Assembly (NCBI RefSeq): GCF_932526225.1
Contig: NC_064044.1
Location: forward strand, 7,924,801-7,988,800
DNA: 64,000 nucleotides
Source: Nematostella vectensis
Lineage: Eukaryota > Cnidaria > Anthozoa > Actiniaria > Edwardsiidae
Reading direction: 5' to 3'
Shown here: positions 44,481 to 57,969 of the stretch, in pieces
Numbering within the stretch: position 1 is the stretch's first letter
How the letters are laid out: each line of letters starts with the position of its first letter
The notes under the pieces: model-generated
What the model saw: the letters and a program-made list of their open reading frames with translations, nothing else
Databases searched by the model: none
Told to the model about the DNA's origin: nothing
Made by a program: the position numbers and the translations under genes

Positions 44481-47400
44481 TATAATATGGGGGATCCCAA
44501 ATGTGTCATTAACTATTATGTTTTCATTATTACAAAAATCCTAATCATAAACAATATGTACCAAATGGACGCGAACAGGGCCTTCAGAAGTGCAATGGGA
44601 AGCCACGTACACCAAGCGGATTTCTCCTATCGCATTGCATCTACATCCAGGAGAAACTATTATATTAAAGGTATTCTAAGACCAAGAACAAGCGTAAAGA
44701 ACTTGGCAACTGTGAGTCCACTGGCAAGGATGAAGCCAATCGCACCAGCTGATAATTGCAATTTTGCGAGCCATTTTTAAAACCCTTTTTTATCCTCTTC
44801 GTGATAAACTTTGATATATATAAATGTCCAGTTCATGAACAAAAGAGAAAATCAAACTTGTGCATCATATTAATACCAAGTAAGAGTAGTGATGTTTCGC
44901 GAAAAAAAACAATGAGCACCTCGGAATATTTCCTTTTCTGGAAACACTTTTTTGTTTTGACATTCGAGGCATCAAAACATTGAAACAACCAATCACAGAT
45001 CAAATCGTTAGATGACGTCATAACACTCGCTGGACCTAAGTAAAAAAAAACATGGCGACCATATAGAGAGACGAGAATAAGAGCATAAAACAGTATCTTT
45101 CTGCTTTTTGGTAGGGTTTAAACGTATCAAAACTTTAAAGACTTGTAGAAAAGCCTTTGGGCGCAAAGATGTGGTAAAATTTATATTTCGAATGGCTATG
45201 TTCGGTGTGAAAGTCCGATTCGCTATAGTCAATAGATGACAGCGAGGATGATGGTCATCACGATTGAATTACAGCTTGGAAGCGTAATTATACTGGAATT
45301 CGAAGGTGCACTTAACGGTGGACAAGCAGGCATGGATTCTTGACCCTGGAGTTGACTGCTCAGTACTGCAAATGGTTTTCGTTGCGCCCTCCGAAGCTCA
45401 TAATGCATGCATAAATACATGCCTTACTGTGTGTTGTGTTTAGTCTCAATAAGTTATATATGCAGCCCGTCCGATATTGTCGGTCGATCATGAACATTCA
45501 GTATTCAAATTGCCTTGTGCAGGCGCTGTTATAAGCTGAATGGGGGTCTAGAATTTTTCAAAGGTGGTTCAATTTATGAAAACTATTACAATAGCTTTGT
45601 GCTTAAAAAGGATTGGACCACAGAACCACACTTGGATCAGCCACTGCAGAAAATGACTTGACACATACAGTATTTCATATTTGTTTTAATGACTTATTAG
45701 AGGTATAAGCTTAAATCATCTCATCTCTTACACAAAAAGCATGCGGTACACAGAATATCAAATAAAACAAATAGAAGACACAGTTTGAATTTTTTTTTTT
45801 TTTTTGCTTGGCTTGTACCAACCAGCCCATCTTTTGTATAACTCTTAAATTTAAATATTTCACAATGTCCCTAGAGCATGAATGGGCTATGACTTAATAG
45901 CCGAAAGGCTGAATGGGCTTAGGATTTATATGCCTTGAAAGTTAGAGGGATAATTGCCCAGGGGGGGGGAGGGGGTTGGAAGGGGGGGGGGGGGGCAGTA
46001 TTCAGTTATAAACATTATGGAATGGTCCAACAGAGCTCAAAATGTTATACACCCAAAAAGGATGGAAACTTGCCACCCCCCAAAAAACACAAGCCTGTTG
46101 GTAAAATGTTCAATCCCAAAGAAATGCAGTGGACACATTATGTTGTAAATGTTTTTACAGCATATGTATAATGCAATATGTCTAGAAAACAAATCATTTT
46201 CATGAGCTTATCATTCTTCTCCTAAACAATTTTACTCCAACAGAATTCTAACGATTTGAATTCTTTCTGGTAGAAAATTTTCAGTCAGAGTAAATGGGAG
46301 AAAAGTGGAAACAATTTGTCCAATCATACAATTTTAACAATCAAACACCATACATAAAAGTGATGTGAAATAATCATAGATCCCCTCTCATTTCAAAAGC
46401 ACATTTTGAATGCACAATATGCTGTGTCTTATATTATGTTTTAGTGCGCATTAAAAAACCCAGAAGTATAATACTGTGATAGCTCTGGGTATTTAATACA
46501 TAGAAACTTTTTAACCAACCTTCATCCATGCTCTTGGTTTATACTCGGGTCATAATAGAAGTAGAAAAAACCTTCCCTCGCTAGAAAACATGTTATTATT
46601 AGAAATCCTATTTCCAACAAGGAGTCCATGGACAAGGGGGAGGGCCGTAGCAGAGGCTTGGGTGCAAATCTCCATTAACGTTGAAAGCCATATAATCTCA
46701 TATAACTTTTCCACCAAGCAGCGTTCTTTAAGCATTTTCTTTGTAAATACGAAGGGGGTCCCCCCTATTTTCTTGGCAGTGCTACAGAACTAGGGGGTCA
46801 GTTTGTAACCATACTTTCAAAAAGTGTAATAGTCAATAACACATAGCTTGAACAAATAAAACAAATATTAAAAAAAAGAATAGTATAAGTTTTTTTATCA
46901 CTAACAGTGGAATACAAAGGAGAAAATTCAATGATCTGTCCATCCTTATATATTTACTTATCTTCATCTTCTTTGCCATGGTCAATTTCTGAATAAAATT
47001 GTAACAAATATATTTAGAAAAGAGGAAGGGGTTTCTTTTCAATTTGATTTATAGAGTACAGTAGCTCATTATTTATGATGGCCTTATTGCAGAGGAGCCA
47101 ACTGAAAGTACAGCCTCACACAATAATTTTATTTTATTTTATTTTTATTCAATTTAGCTATTTAATAATAACTTTGGCAGCGCTGTATAAGATTTCTGGT
47201 TTTAAAATCAGCCAGAAAAAGCAAAAAAAAAAAAAAAAAAATGATAGCAATAAATACGGCTAGGCTAGCTATCAAACGAAGCATTCCACTTGATAGTGTA
47301 GGGAGGGCCCTTGTTGCCTATACTTATGTCGGTGATGTGCAGAGCTCAACACGATATTGTTTAAAGAAACCAAACGTCTAGCAACTGGCGTCGCGTCCCA

Positions 47401-47992
47401 TATAGAGACTTACCGCATTCGAAAGCTACATAACTCCTCTGTATCGGAAAATTTTTTCTAAGCTCAAAAAAATTATTATAGAGAGATCTTGGCAAATTTC
47501 TACATGTGTTTGGGTTTGAAATCGGTCAAAAATGGCGCCGCGCAGCGCCAACTCACTTCGAATAAATACTCACCGTCACCATGTTATCACTCCATTGCTT
47601 CGAAAACTTGCACGAGGTGGCTTTGAAATATGATCTATCATATTGGCTGCACTAAACTTTCAAAGAAAGATCGGAAATAGCTTTGAAATTGAATATCTTT
47701 TCTTTCCGGCGGTAAAGATCCAAGAGGCTTGAGAGATGAGGAGTGATGACGTCACAACCCCTTTTGGCTGTTTCCAGAAATGGAAATATGATGTGGCGCA
47801 CGATTCTCGTCAAAATCTTCGAATGCGATTCGAAAATACTCTCTCTACATCAAATTCTGTTTTTTTCTTCCAAAGTCCCCCTTCTTCCCTTAATAAATCG
47901 ATTCAAATTACAGTCTTTGTCTTTTTACGAGGTGGTTGGAATCCGTTCATTCTCGTTTTGTTTCCTATGTATGTGAGTAGGAAAAACTTACA
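44481..47992. other. Unassigned region
   Basis: No gene can be supported. Poly-G tracts are at 45960-45996. A minus-strand frame at about 44777-44660 reads LSAGAIGFILASGLTVAKFF, a hydrophobic stretch, but it has no start or splice support. Several YY1-like ATGGCG strings occur (45052, 47527). Confidence 0.4.
44985..45060. promoter_or_regulatory. Possible promoter: CCAAT, CRE and YY1-like motifs
   Basis: AACCAATCAC (44988), a full CRE palindrome TGACGTCA (45013) and AACATGGCGACC (about 45050) lie within 75 bp. This density is typical of bidirectional housekeeping promoters, but I cannot attach a gene to either side. Confidence 0.3.
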
Positions 47993-48787
47993 GTATGTGT
48001 GAGCAGGGAACACTATTAGTATGTGTGAGCAGGGAACACTATTAGTATGTGTGAGCAGGGAACACTTACAGTATGTGTGAGCAGGGAACACTTATAGTAT
48101 GTGTGAGCAGGGAACACTATTAGTATGTGTGAGCAGGGAACACTATTAGTATGTGTGAGCATGGAACACTTACAGTGTGTGTGAGCAGGGAACACTATTA
48201 GTATGTGTGAGCAGGGAACACTTACAGTATGTGTGAGCAGGGAACACTTACAGTATGTGTGAGCAGGGAACACTTACAGTATGTGTGAGCAGGGAGCACT
48301 TATAGTATGTGTGAGCAGGGAGCACTTACAGTATCTGTGAGTAGGGAACACTTACATTATGTGTGAGCAGGGAACACTTACAGTATGTGTGAGCAGGGAA
48401 CACTTACAGTATGTGTGAGCAGGGAACACTTATCTTATAGTATATGTGAGCAGGGAACACTTATCTTATAGTATGTGTGAGCAGGGAACACTTACAGTAT
48501 GTGTGAGCAGGGAACACTTACAGTATGTGTGAGCAGGGAACACTTACAGTATGTGTGAGCAGGGAACACTTACAGTATGTGTGAGCAGGGAACACTTACA
48601 GTATGTGTGAGCAGGGAACACTTACAGTATGTGTGAGCAGGGAACACTTACAGTATGTGTGAGCAGGGAACACTTACAGTATGTGTGAGCAGGGAACACT
48701 TATAGTATGTGTGAGCAGGGGACACTTACAGTATGTGTGAGCAGGGAACACTTACAGTATGTGTGAGCAGGGAACACTATTAGTATG
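47993..48787. repeat. 26-bp minisatellite, about 30 copies
   Basis: The unit is AGTATGTGTGAGCAGGGAAC followed by ACTTAC, with an ACTATT variant at both ends of the array and a TTATCTTATAG insertion in two units. Minus-strand open frames are repeat artefacts. Confidence 0.96.
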
Positions 48788-50162
48788 TTTTTAACTGTAG
48801 TATCAGTTGTTTCGCGTGTTCGTTTATTAACACACCCCTCTGTAACATATGCGAAATAACAGATAGAACACAGTGAACAGTTAGAAACAAACTCTTTAGA
48901 GAACACAAATCTTTCATTTGTCCTTCTCCTCAGCCGTGCACGGCCTGTTCTCTTTTTTTTTTTCTCCGACCCATGCGTTTGCTTCTTTGTTTTAAGATTC
49001 TAAAATTATTTTAAGGTGGTGTGCGCTCAATTGTTTGAAGTTAGTTTAGAAAAGAATACTATAATCGCCGCGCCGATAGTAACTTGTTTTAACACAGGTT
49101 TCAAAATTTTTTCGAACCCTGAAAAGCCAGTGGTGTGCGCTCAATTGTTTGAAGTTTGTTTAGAAAAGAATACTATTATCGCCGCGCTGATACGAACTTG
49201 TTTTAACACAGGTTTCATAATTCTTTCGAACCCTGAAAAGCCAGTGGTGTGCGCTCAATTGTTTGAAGTTTGTTTAGAAAAGAATACTATTATCGCCGCG
49301 CTGATACGAACTTGTTTTAACACAAATTTAATAATCATTTCGAACCCTGGAAAGCCAAATACCATGGACTAAAAAAAAATAGCTGTTTAGAGATTGAAAA
49401 CAAGCAAATTGCCAAATGTAAAGCCCTTTATTTGAAAGTGGTGATATCGATGTACTCAAAATATTTTGATAGATCAAAATTACGTGCAAGCGCCGTCGAA
49501 CTTGTATGTTAGACCACTCTTCTATAGATATATACTAAAAAGTATTTGTTTTATCGAAACTGGTGCTTTCAATGAAATGCCAAATTCGGCAATAGCTGGC
49601 TTTTCAAACAGCTATAATGTTGTAATCTGTGGTTTCTGGCTTTTAAGGATTCGATGGATTACAAATAGCAGCGCAACAAGTCTTGGTTTGAATTTCATAC
49701 ACAAATTATAAACCATCGAACCCGCGTCACCTTAAAACACAATAAGTGTGTTCTTTTGATAAAATTCTAATAGAATGGTTCATAAACCACTGGAGCGTAT
49801 TCATCACTACAACCGAAATTCATTGTTCCCTTGTGTTCTGTCTTGACTACATACTACACTTTGAATATTACACTTTGTTGCACCACTTTTATTTTTTTTG
49901 ATAGATCAGTTTCTTATTGAACTTAGTACTGATACTAAGTACTGCCTCACTAAGTGCTGATTATTGATGTAACGCAAAATCACCTTGTCTCGCTGAACAA
50001 GACAGGCGCTTACGCTAGCGAATACTAGCGGAAGACACGGCGAATACTTTAGTAAACGCAAATAATCACCCATAGGAAAACCAGGGGAATATTTAGATAT
50101 GGAATATGGAATATACCGCGTTTTCTCCTAATATTCCACATGTCTGCGCTATGTGCAAACTC
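48788..50162. other. Unassigned region with a three-unit 114-bp repeat
   Basis: Apart from the repeat at 49016-49362, nothing is recognised here. Confidence 0.5.
49016..49362 (+). repeat. 114-bp tandem repeat, three units, in one open frame
   Basis: The unit GTGTGCGCTCAATTGTTTGA to AACCCTGAAAAGCCAGTG is repeated three times. Because 114 is a multiple of three, one plus-strand frame stays open and reads VVCAQLFEVCLEKNTIIAAL with each period. There is no splice or start evidence, so this is called a repeat, not a gene. Confidence 0.85.
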
Positions 50163-50919
50163 GACTTTGTTTGCCGTGTATGTCCTCGTGTGACCCGTCA
50201 TTGAACACAATTCTCTTAAGTGACCGTTCTTAAGTGTATCGCGATTACAAACCTTGTAAAACGTGACAACCGTTCTATATTATCTTAGTTACAAAACATT
50301 ATCCTTTTGCGCAATTCTGTGATTGCATAGCATTACGTATGTAAATTAGTGTTTATCGCTATTTGTTGATCTCGCTTTCTTTTAATTTTGCGGCCATTTT
50401 CAACATTATTTCCGTCATTCGTGATAACACCATTTTTAACTCCGTGATCCACGAAATTGCGAAAAATCGGTGATTCGTGACTGCTTTCCCCCTTCACCCC
50501 CTGTGGATTTCAGAGATATCCCTAAAAGAAATATGTTTACACGTTTACAAAAATGAGAGGGACAATGGCATCGATTTCCGTCATTATTTTTGATCTGTTG
50601 GCCATAATTTCTTCAGATTTTTTCAATTTAAACATTAAACTGATGTCCAACAGATAAATAAAAACAAAACCGTTCGAAGTTCAGTAAACGTTTGATGGTT
50701 TTGATCTTGATAGCTGAAACTTCTCGTTTGTTGCAGAATACCCTATCATGCGAAAAAATACTTTTTTCTCGTTGAAACTAAAAATCTTGAACAATTTATG
50801 TAACCATTAACCTAAAAAAGGTGACGAGTTAAAACAAGAGAAGTGTTTGTCGTTAAAATGGGAGCCTTTTTCTTATAATTATTGTTTTAAAGAGTCTAAA
50901 ATGATTGAAGAAAACTAAC

Positions 50920-50977
50920 CTTCAATAGCTTGTAGAAAAAATAACATCAAAGCCAAGTTGGTTAGGTATATTCGCAT
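50920..50977 (-). CDS. Possible signal-peptide exon, tandem copy 1
   Basis: The minus strand reads MRIYLTNLALMLFFLQAIEG with a phase-1 donor GAAG|GTTAGT. The charged start, hydrophobic core and small residues at the end look like a secretory signal exon. Downstream exons were not found, so the gene is unproven. Confidence 0.35.
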
Positions 50978-51109
50978 CCTCGTGATTTAATTGGAAGCTA
51001 AAGTTCATCCCACAGTTTTAATCATGATGATCGTGTTATTTGCAGGGGAGAACCGTGAATGAGACAAACAAAAAGTTTGTTTTCTACAAAGTTCACCTGA
51101 CAAGGTAGC

Positions 51110-51225
51110 TGTCGTGCTGCGAAAAGTCATGTTCCAACCAACCTCGTCTCCAGGATCTTCTGGGTAATCTTCAATGTGAAATCTAGGCCCCTTTAACGGA
51201 GGCTGCCCATTTCCACAGGTAGACA
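51110..51225 (-). CDS. Possible exon in tandem unit 1 (copies at 54500 and 58090)
   Basis: The minus strand reads PPLKGPRFHIEDYPEDPGDE then VGWNMTFRSTTATLSG with a CAG|GTGAAC donor, or it continues to a stop after MIKTVG. The three unit copies differ mostly at non-synonymous sites (PRF/HRF, EDY/DDY), so selection is not evident. Family not recognised. Confidence 0.25.
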
Positions 51226-53640
51226 GACACTAAAGTATTTACCGAATCTAATAAGGCCGACACATTGGTGAAATGTGCATGAAATCACACACATGGAATC
51301 TGACAAAGATGGGCCGTATTATCACTTCCATTCTAAAATTTGAGCGTATTTACGCCACCCGTATTACTCCCGACTGAATTATTCCGGCAAACTGGCAACT
51401 TTGAAAAAGCAAATGAATTATTAGGAGGAAAATTAAACAAAAATGGTCCTAACACAATTTAACAATGCATTTTAGAACACATAAGACTAAAAAAAGCAAT
51501 TTGTTGCTTCTATCTGAGCCTCGGCATGTTCTTAGCATGTTCTTAAAATTTGGTGAAATCTCAGCCTGGACGTTTTTAAAAAAAAGGTTCTTTTAAAAAA
51601 AGAATGTATTGGTATACGGCTCGTGTTTGACTCCTAAGCAACACAACTATACAATGACAGTATTGTGCCAAATTTTTGCTCCATGCTTGGTTTATGTGAT
51701 GGAGCAAAGAAATATTTCTCACAAATTTTTAAGGGGACCCTAACCTAAGAGATGTGAAAAAAGCACAAAATTTGCGGGGTCAAACCGTTAATATTAGTGG
51801 ACTAAAACGTCGAAAATTGGATAATAAATGGCACACGTAAGCGCAATTCGCATGTTTTTAGCATGTTCTTAAAGTTTGGTGAAATCTCAGCCTGGACGTT
51901 CTAAAAAAAAGGTTCTTTTAAAAAAAGAATGTATTGGTATACGGCTCGTGTTTGACTCCTAAGCAACACAACTATACAATGACAGTATTGTGCCAAATTT
52001 TGGCTCCATGCTTGTTTTATGTGATGGAGCAAAGAAATATTTCTCACACATTTTTAAGGGGACCCTTACCTAAGAGATGTGAAAAAAGCACAAAATTTGC
52101 GGGGTCTAACCGTTAATATTAGTGGGCTAAAATGGCGCAAGTAAGCGCAATTCTTCCTAAACATAGTGTATGTTATAAATAAATAATACTGTAGGTAACA
52201 AGTTTTGTTTGAGTTTGGAATAATAACTCTGATGTTATTGGGAAGACGGATCAATTAATTTGGCTTTGTTTAAAAAATAAACTTGTTGTTAAACTTGTTA
52301 AAACATCTTTTAAGTCTTCATAATTCTCCACCTTTTATCAAAATGATCTTTGGCAAGCACTTTTGAGCATGCAAGCACCTGCAAAATACTTAGAACAATT
52401 GTGTTTTTGGCTAAGAATTACGAGCAAGCGATGAAAACGAGAGTAAATTCCGGGCGCATGCGAGCATTGCACTTGGGCCACATAAAAAATATCGTAGTTT
52501 TGGGGCGCCGCCCGCGTGCAGAATTTGTGCTGCATTTGTTGAACCTCCAGAATCATGCGAGCTTTGAGTTTTGCGCTCTTTGATAACAAGATATGGCAAA
52601 AGATAAGCACCGGCCAGTAACGCCATACATCGAAAGATGAGCGCGGGAAAACATTTAACTGAACTGAAAAGAGTCACAATGGAGTAAACACCTAAAAAAA
52701 CATAGGAACCCAGAAATTTAAAGATCAAGCTGAATAGGTTCTTATAAATCTAGGTAACTTTTGACAAATTAGGCTGTTTAGGTTCTTATTCATTCATCAT
52801 ATACAAAAATAGTCTACAGTCAGAATGCTTGCTGACTTTAACTTTAACAATAGCAATCAATGCTGAATACACCATAAAAGCCCATGTTGTAATTAACTAC
52901 ATCATACAATGTACCAAACATGCATTTATGAAAATAAGCATCTTTTCTTTCTTGTTATCAACTGTAAATCAGAATTCGACAAAAGATTTGAGTATCTTTC
53001 AAATAAAAACCTATTTGTCCCCACCAAGTTGATTAGGTTCTTCTAAAAGGGTGCTTTATTTTAAAAATGAAAAATTTCAGGCTGTTTAATACCTAGGTCC
53101 TTATACGCGACGGGTGCTTACTGTTGAGCCTGTGATTTCTCAAATCTTTAAATAATGCAAACAAAGAATCAAACTATCTATATTTAACTTTTTTTCTGTA
53201 AAAACATTTTTATTTTACCCAGCAGTTAAAAACACTTCAATTTTACTTCGTCAACCCTGACAAAGTCTAAAACTAAATCAAAAGAAAAAACTTTCAATGT
53301 TTTTTAAAAGCCTGGCGTGGTTTGTTTAGAAGAAGACATGAAGATGTAGCATATTGAACTAAAATACTATAAGGGCACGTGATTCAGATTTATCAGCCAT
53401 TGCCTTCTTCAATTGCAAATAATAATGGCAAACAATAATAAAAAAGGGAAAACATCAATTACTATACTTTGAAATGATATTGCATAAACTGTTGAGTTTC
53501 TTAATAAATTATTTAGTAATAAGCCCATCAGGGAGGTAAAGGAGTCTTGCGTGATCCGTTAACGGACCCAAATTTGCTCCGTGATTCATGAAAACAGGGA
53601 AATCGTTGCCGTGATTCGTGAAAATAGTATGTTCTCGTGA

Positions 53641-56600
53641 CCCGTGATTGAACACCATTCTCATACGTGAATCGAGATTTCAAACCTTGTAAAACGTGAC
53701 AACCGTTCTATATTATCTTGCAAATAAGTATCCTTTTGCGCCATTCCGTGATGTATTGCATTGCGTATGTAATTAGTGTTTAGCGCTATTTGTTGATGTT
53801 TCGCGGCCATTTTCAACATTACTCCCGTCACTCGAGAAAACACCATTTTTAACTCCGTGATCCACGAAATTGCAAAAAATCGGTGATTTGTGATTGCTAT
53901 CCCATTTCACCCCCTGTGGATTTCAGAAATATCCCTAAACAAAAATATTACTTTGCATGATGGGGTATTCTGCAACGAACGAGAAATTTCAGCTATCAAG
54001 ATCAAAACCATCAAACGTTTACTGAACTGCAAAAGGTTTATTTTTATCTGTTGGACATCATTGAAATTATGGCCAAAAGATCAAAAATTGACGGAAATCG
54101 ATGCCACTGTCCCCCTCACGGATTGTCATTTTTGTAAACGTGTAAACATACTTTTTTTCTCGTAGAAATTAAAAATCTTGAACAATTTATGTAACCATTA
54201 ACCTAAAAAAGGTGACGAGTTAAAACAAGAGAAGTGTTTGTCGTTAAAACGGGAGGTGTTGTCCTTATAATTATTGTTTTAAAGAGTCTAAAATGATTGA
54301 AGAAAACTAACCTTCAATAGCTTGTAGAAAATATAACATCAAAGCCAAGTTGGTTAGGTATATTCGCATCCTCGTGATTTCTTTGGAAACTAATGTTCAT
54401 CCCACAGTTTTAATCATGATGATCGTGTTATTGGCAGGGGCGAACCGTGAATGAGACAAACAAGAAGTTTGTTTTCTACAAAGTTCACCTGACAAGGTAG
54501 CTGTCGTGCTGCGAAAAGTCATGTTCCATCCAACCTCGTCTCCAGGATCTTCTGGGTAATCTTCAATGTGAAATCTAGGCCCCTTTAACGGAGGCTGCCC
54601 ATTTCCACAGGTAGACAGACACTAAAGTATTTACCGAATCTAATAAGGCCGACACATTGGTGAAATGTGCATAAAATCACACACATGGAATCTGACAAAG
54701 ATGGGCCGTATTATCACTTCCATTCTAAAATTTGAGCGTATTTACGCCACCCGTATTACTCCCGACTGAATTATTCCGGCAAACTGGCAACTTTGAAAAA
54801 GCAAATGAATTATTAGGAGGAAAATTAAACAAAAATGGTCCTAACACAATTTAACAATGCATTTTAGAACACATAAGACTAAAAAAAGCAATTTGTTGCT
54901 TCTATCTGAGCCTCGGCATGTTCTTAGCATGTTCTTAAAATTTGGTGAAATCTCAGCCTGGACGTTTTTAAAAAAAAGGTTCTTTTAAAAAAAGAATGTA
55001 TTGGTATACGGCTCGTGTTTGACTCCTAAGCAACACAACTATACAATGACAGTATTGTGCCAAATTTTTGCTCCATGCTTGGTTTATGTGATGGAGCAAA
55101 GAAATATTTCTCACAAAATTTTAAGGGGACCCTAACCTAAGAGATGTGAAAAAAGCACAAAATTTGCGGGGTCAAACCGTTAATATTAGTGGACTAAAAC
55201 GTCGAAAATTGAATAATAAATGGCGCACGTAAGCGCAATTCGCATGTTCTTAGCATGTTCTTAAAGTTTGGTGAAATCTCAGCCTGGACGTTCTCAATAA
55301 CAGTTCTTATAAAAAAGGAATGTATTGGTATACGGCTCGTGTTTGACTCCTAAGCAACACAACTATACAATGACAGTATTGTGCCAAATTTTTGCTCCAT
55401 GCTTGTTTTATGTGATGGAGCAAAGAAATATTTCTCACACATTTTTAAGGGGACCCTTACCTAAGAGATGTGAAAAAAGCACAAAATTTGCAGGGTCTAA
55501 CCGTTAATATTAGTGGGCTAAAATGGCGCAAGTAAGCGCAATTCTTCCTAAACATAGTGTATGTTATAAATAAATAATACTGTAGGTAACAAGTTTTGTT
55601 GAGTTTGGAACAATAACTGTGATGTTATTGGGAAGACGGATCAATTAATTTGGCTTTGTTTAGAAAATAAACTTGTTGTTAAACTTGTTAAAACATCTTT
55701 TTTCTAAGTCTTCATAATTCTCCACCTTTTATCAAAATGATATTTGGCAAGCACTTTTGAGCATGCAAGCACCTGCAAAATACTTAAAACAATTGTGTTT
55801 TTGGCTAAGAATTACAAGCAAGCGATGAAAACGAGAGTAAATTCCGGGCGCATGCGAGCATTGCACTTGGGCCAGATAAAAAAATATCGTAGTTTTGGGG
55901 CAACGCCCGCGTGCAGAATTTGTGCTGCATTTGTTGAACCTCCAGAATCATGCGAGCTTTGAGTTTTGCGCTCTTTGATAACAAGATATGGCAAAAGATA
56001 AGCACCGGCCAGTAACGCCATACATCGAAAGATGAGCTCGGGAAAACATTTAACTGAACTAAAAAGAGTCACAATGGAGTAAACACCTAAGAAAACATAG
56101 GAACCCAGAAATTTAAAGATCAAGCTGAATAGGTTCTTATAAATCTAGGTAATTTTTGACAAATTAGGCTGTTTACGTCAAACTAAAAAAGAGTTCAGTA
56201 GTGAAGCGTTTAGGGGGCTTAAACTAACCAAAAAAATACCCCCTCCCCTCTTAGCTGTTTAGCTGACTTAGCTGTTTGGTAGTTCGAGAGTCCCTTCGCC
56301 AGATGGCAGCTTCATTTCGCTCAGACAATCTTATAAATCTAGGTAACTTTTGACAAATTAGGATGTTTAGGTTCTTATTAATTCATCATATACAAAAACA
56401 GTCTAAAGTCAGAATACTTGCTGACTTTAACTTTAACAATAGCAATCAATGCTGAATACACCATAAAAGCCCATGTTGTAATTAACTACCTCATACAATG
56501 TACCAAACATGCATTTATGAAAATAAGCATCTTTTCTTTCTTGTTATCAACTGTAAATCAGAATTTGACAAAAGATTTGAGTTTCTTTCAAATAAAAACT

Positions 56601-57230
56601 TATTTGTCCCCACCAAGTTGATTAGGTTCTTCTAAAAATGGTGCTTTATTTTAAAAATGAAAAATTTCAGCCTGTTTTAATACCTAGGTCCTTATACGCG
56701 ACGGGTGATTACTGTTGAGCCTCTGATTTCTCAAATCTTTAAATAATGCAAACAAAGCATCAAACTATCTATAATTAACTTGTTTTCTATAAAAACATTT
56801 TTATTTTACCCAGCAGTTAAAAACACTTCAATTTTACTTCGTCAACCCTGACAAAGTCTGAAACTAAATCGAAAGAAAAAACTTTCAATGTTTTTTAAAA
56901 GCCTGGTGTGGTTTGTTTAGGAGAAGAAATAAAGATGTAGCATATTGAACTAAATTAGATTTATATTGAACTAAACTAGATTTATCAGCCATTGCCTTTT
57001 TTAATTGCAAATAATAATTGCAAACAATAATAAAAAAGAGAAAAAATAAATTACTATACTTTAAAATGATATTGCATAAACTGTTGAGTTTCTTAATAAA
57101 TTATTTAGTAATAAGCCCATCAGGGAGGTAAAGGAGTCTTGCGTGATCCGTTATCGGACCCAAATTTGCTCCGTGATTCGTGAAAACAGGGAAATCGTTG
57201 CAGTGATTCGTGAAAATAGTATGTCCTCGT
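53641..57230. repeat. 3.4 kb tandem unit, copy 2
   Basis: A close copy of 50163-53640. It has a ~190-bp addition at 56137-56366, flanked by a repeated CTTATAAATCTAGGTAA sequence that is present once in copy 1. Confidence 0.93.
54312..54369 (-). CDS. Possible signal-peptide exon, tandem copy 2
   Basis: The same exon with one difference (LYFLQ for LFFLQ); the donor is kept. If real, its next exons would lie at lower coordinates, possibly including 51110-51225. Confidence 0.35.
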
Positions 57231-57905
57231 GACCCGTGATTGAACACAATTCTTATACGTGAATCGAGATTTCAAACCTTGTAAAACGTGACAACCGTTC
57301 TATATTATCTTGCAAATAAGTATCCTTTTCCGCCATTCCGTGATGCATTGCATTGCGTATGTGATTAGTGTTTAGCGCTATTCGTTGATGTTTCGCGGCC
57401 ATTTTCAACATTACTCCCGTCACACGAGAAAACACCATTTTTAACTCCGTGATCCACGAAATTGCAAAAAATCGGTGATTTGTGATTGCTATCCCACTTC
57501 ACCCCCTGTGGATTTTAGAAATATCCCTAAAGAAAAATATTATTTTGCATGATGGGGTATTCAGCAACGAACGAGAAATTTCAGCCATCAAGATCAAAAC
57601 CATCAAACGTTTACTGAACTTCGAAAAGTTTTTTTTTTTATTTGTTGGACATAATTGAAATTATGGCCAACAGATCAAAAATTGACGGAAATCGATGCCA
57701 CTGTCCCCCTCACGGATTGTCATTTTTGTAAACGTGTAAACATACTTTTTTTCTCGTTGAAACTAAAAATCTTGAACAATTTATTCAACCATTAACCTAA
57801 AAAAGGTGACGAGTTAAAACAAGAGAAGTGTTTGTCGTTAAAACGGGAGGCGTTGTCCTTATAATTATTGTTTTAAAGAGTCTAAAATGATTGAAGAAAA
57901 CTAAC

Positions 57906-57969
57906 CTTCAATAGCTTGTAGAAAATATAACATCAAAGCCAAGTTGGTTAGGTTTATTCGCATCCTCAT
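57906..57969 (-). CDS. Possible signal-peptide exon, tandem copy 3
   Basis: The same exon with an extra upstream ATG (MRMRINLTNLALMLYFLQ). The donor GTTAGT is kept. Confidence 0.33.

Larger units (their letters stand above)
50163..53640. repeat. 3.4 kb tandem unit, copy 1
   Basis: First of three head-to-tail copies (shared marker AACGTGACAACCGTTCTATA at 50267, 53694 and 57284). It contains an internal ~320-bp duplication (about 51528-51845 and 51846-52150). About 225 bp at 50530-50755 are inverted relative to copies 2 and 3. Confidence 0.93.

Noticed and set aside
44487-44780. 97-codon plus frame and a hydrophobic minus frame over the same bases
   Set aside because: Both are open over a short length; neither has a family match or consistent splice sites.
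52338-52728. Hydrophobic 105-codon minus frame, repeated at 55812-56123
   Set aside because: The two copies shift frame relative to each other at the C-terminal end and show no recognisable domain; the repetition is explained by the tandem units.
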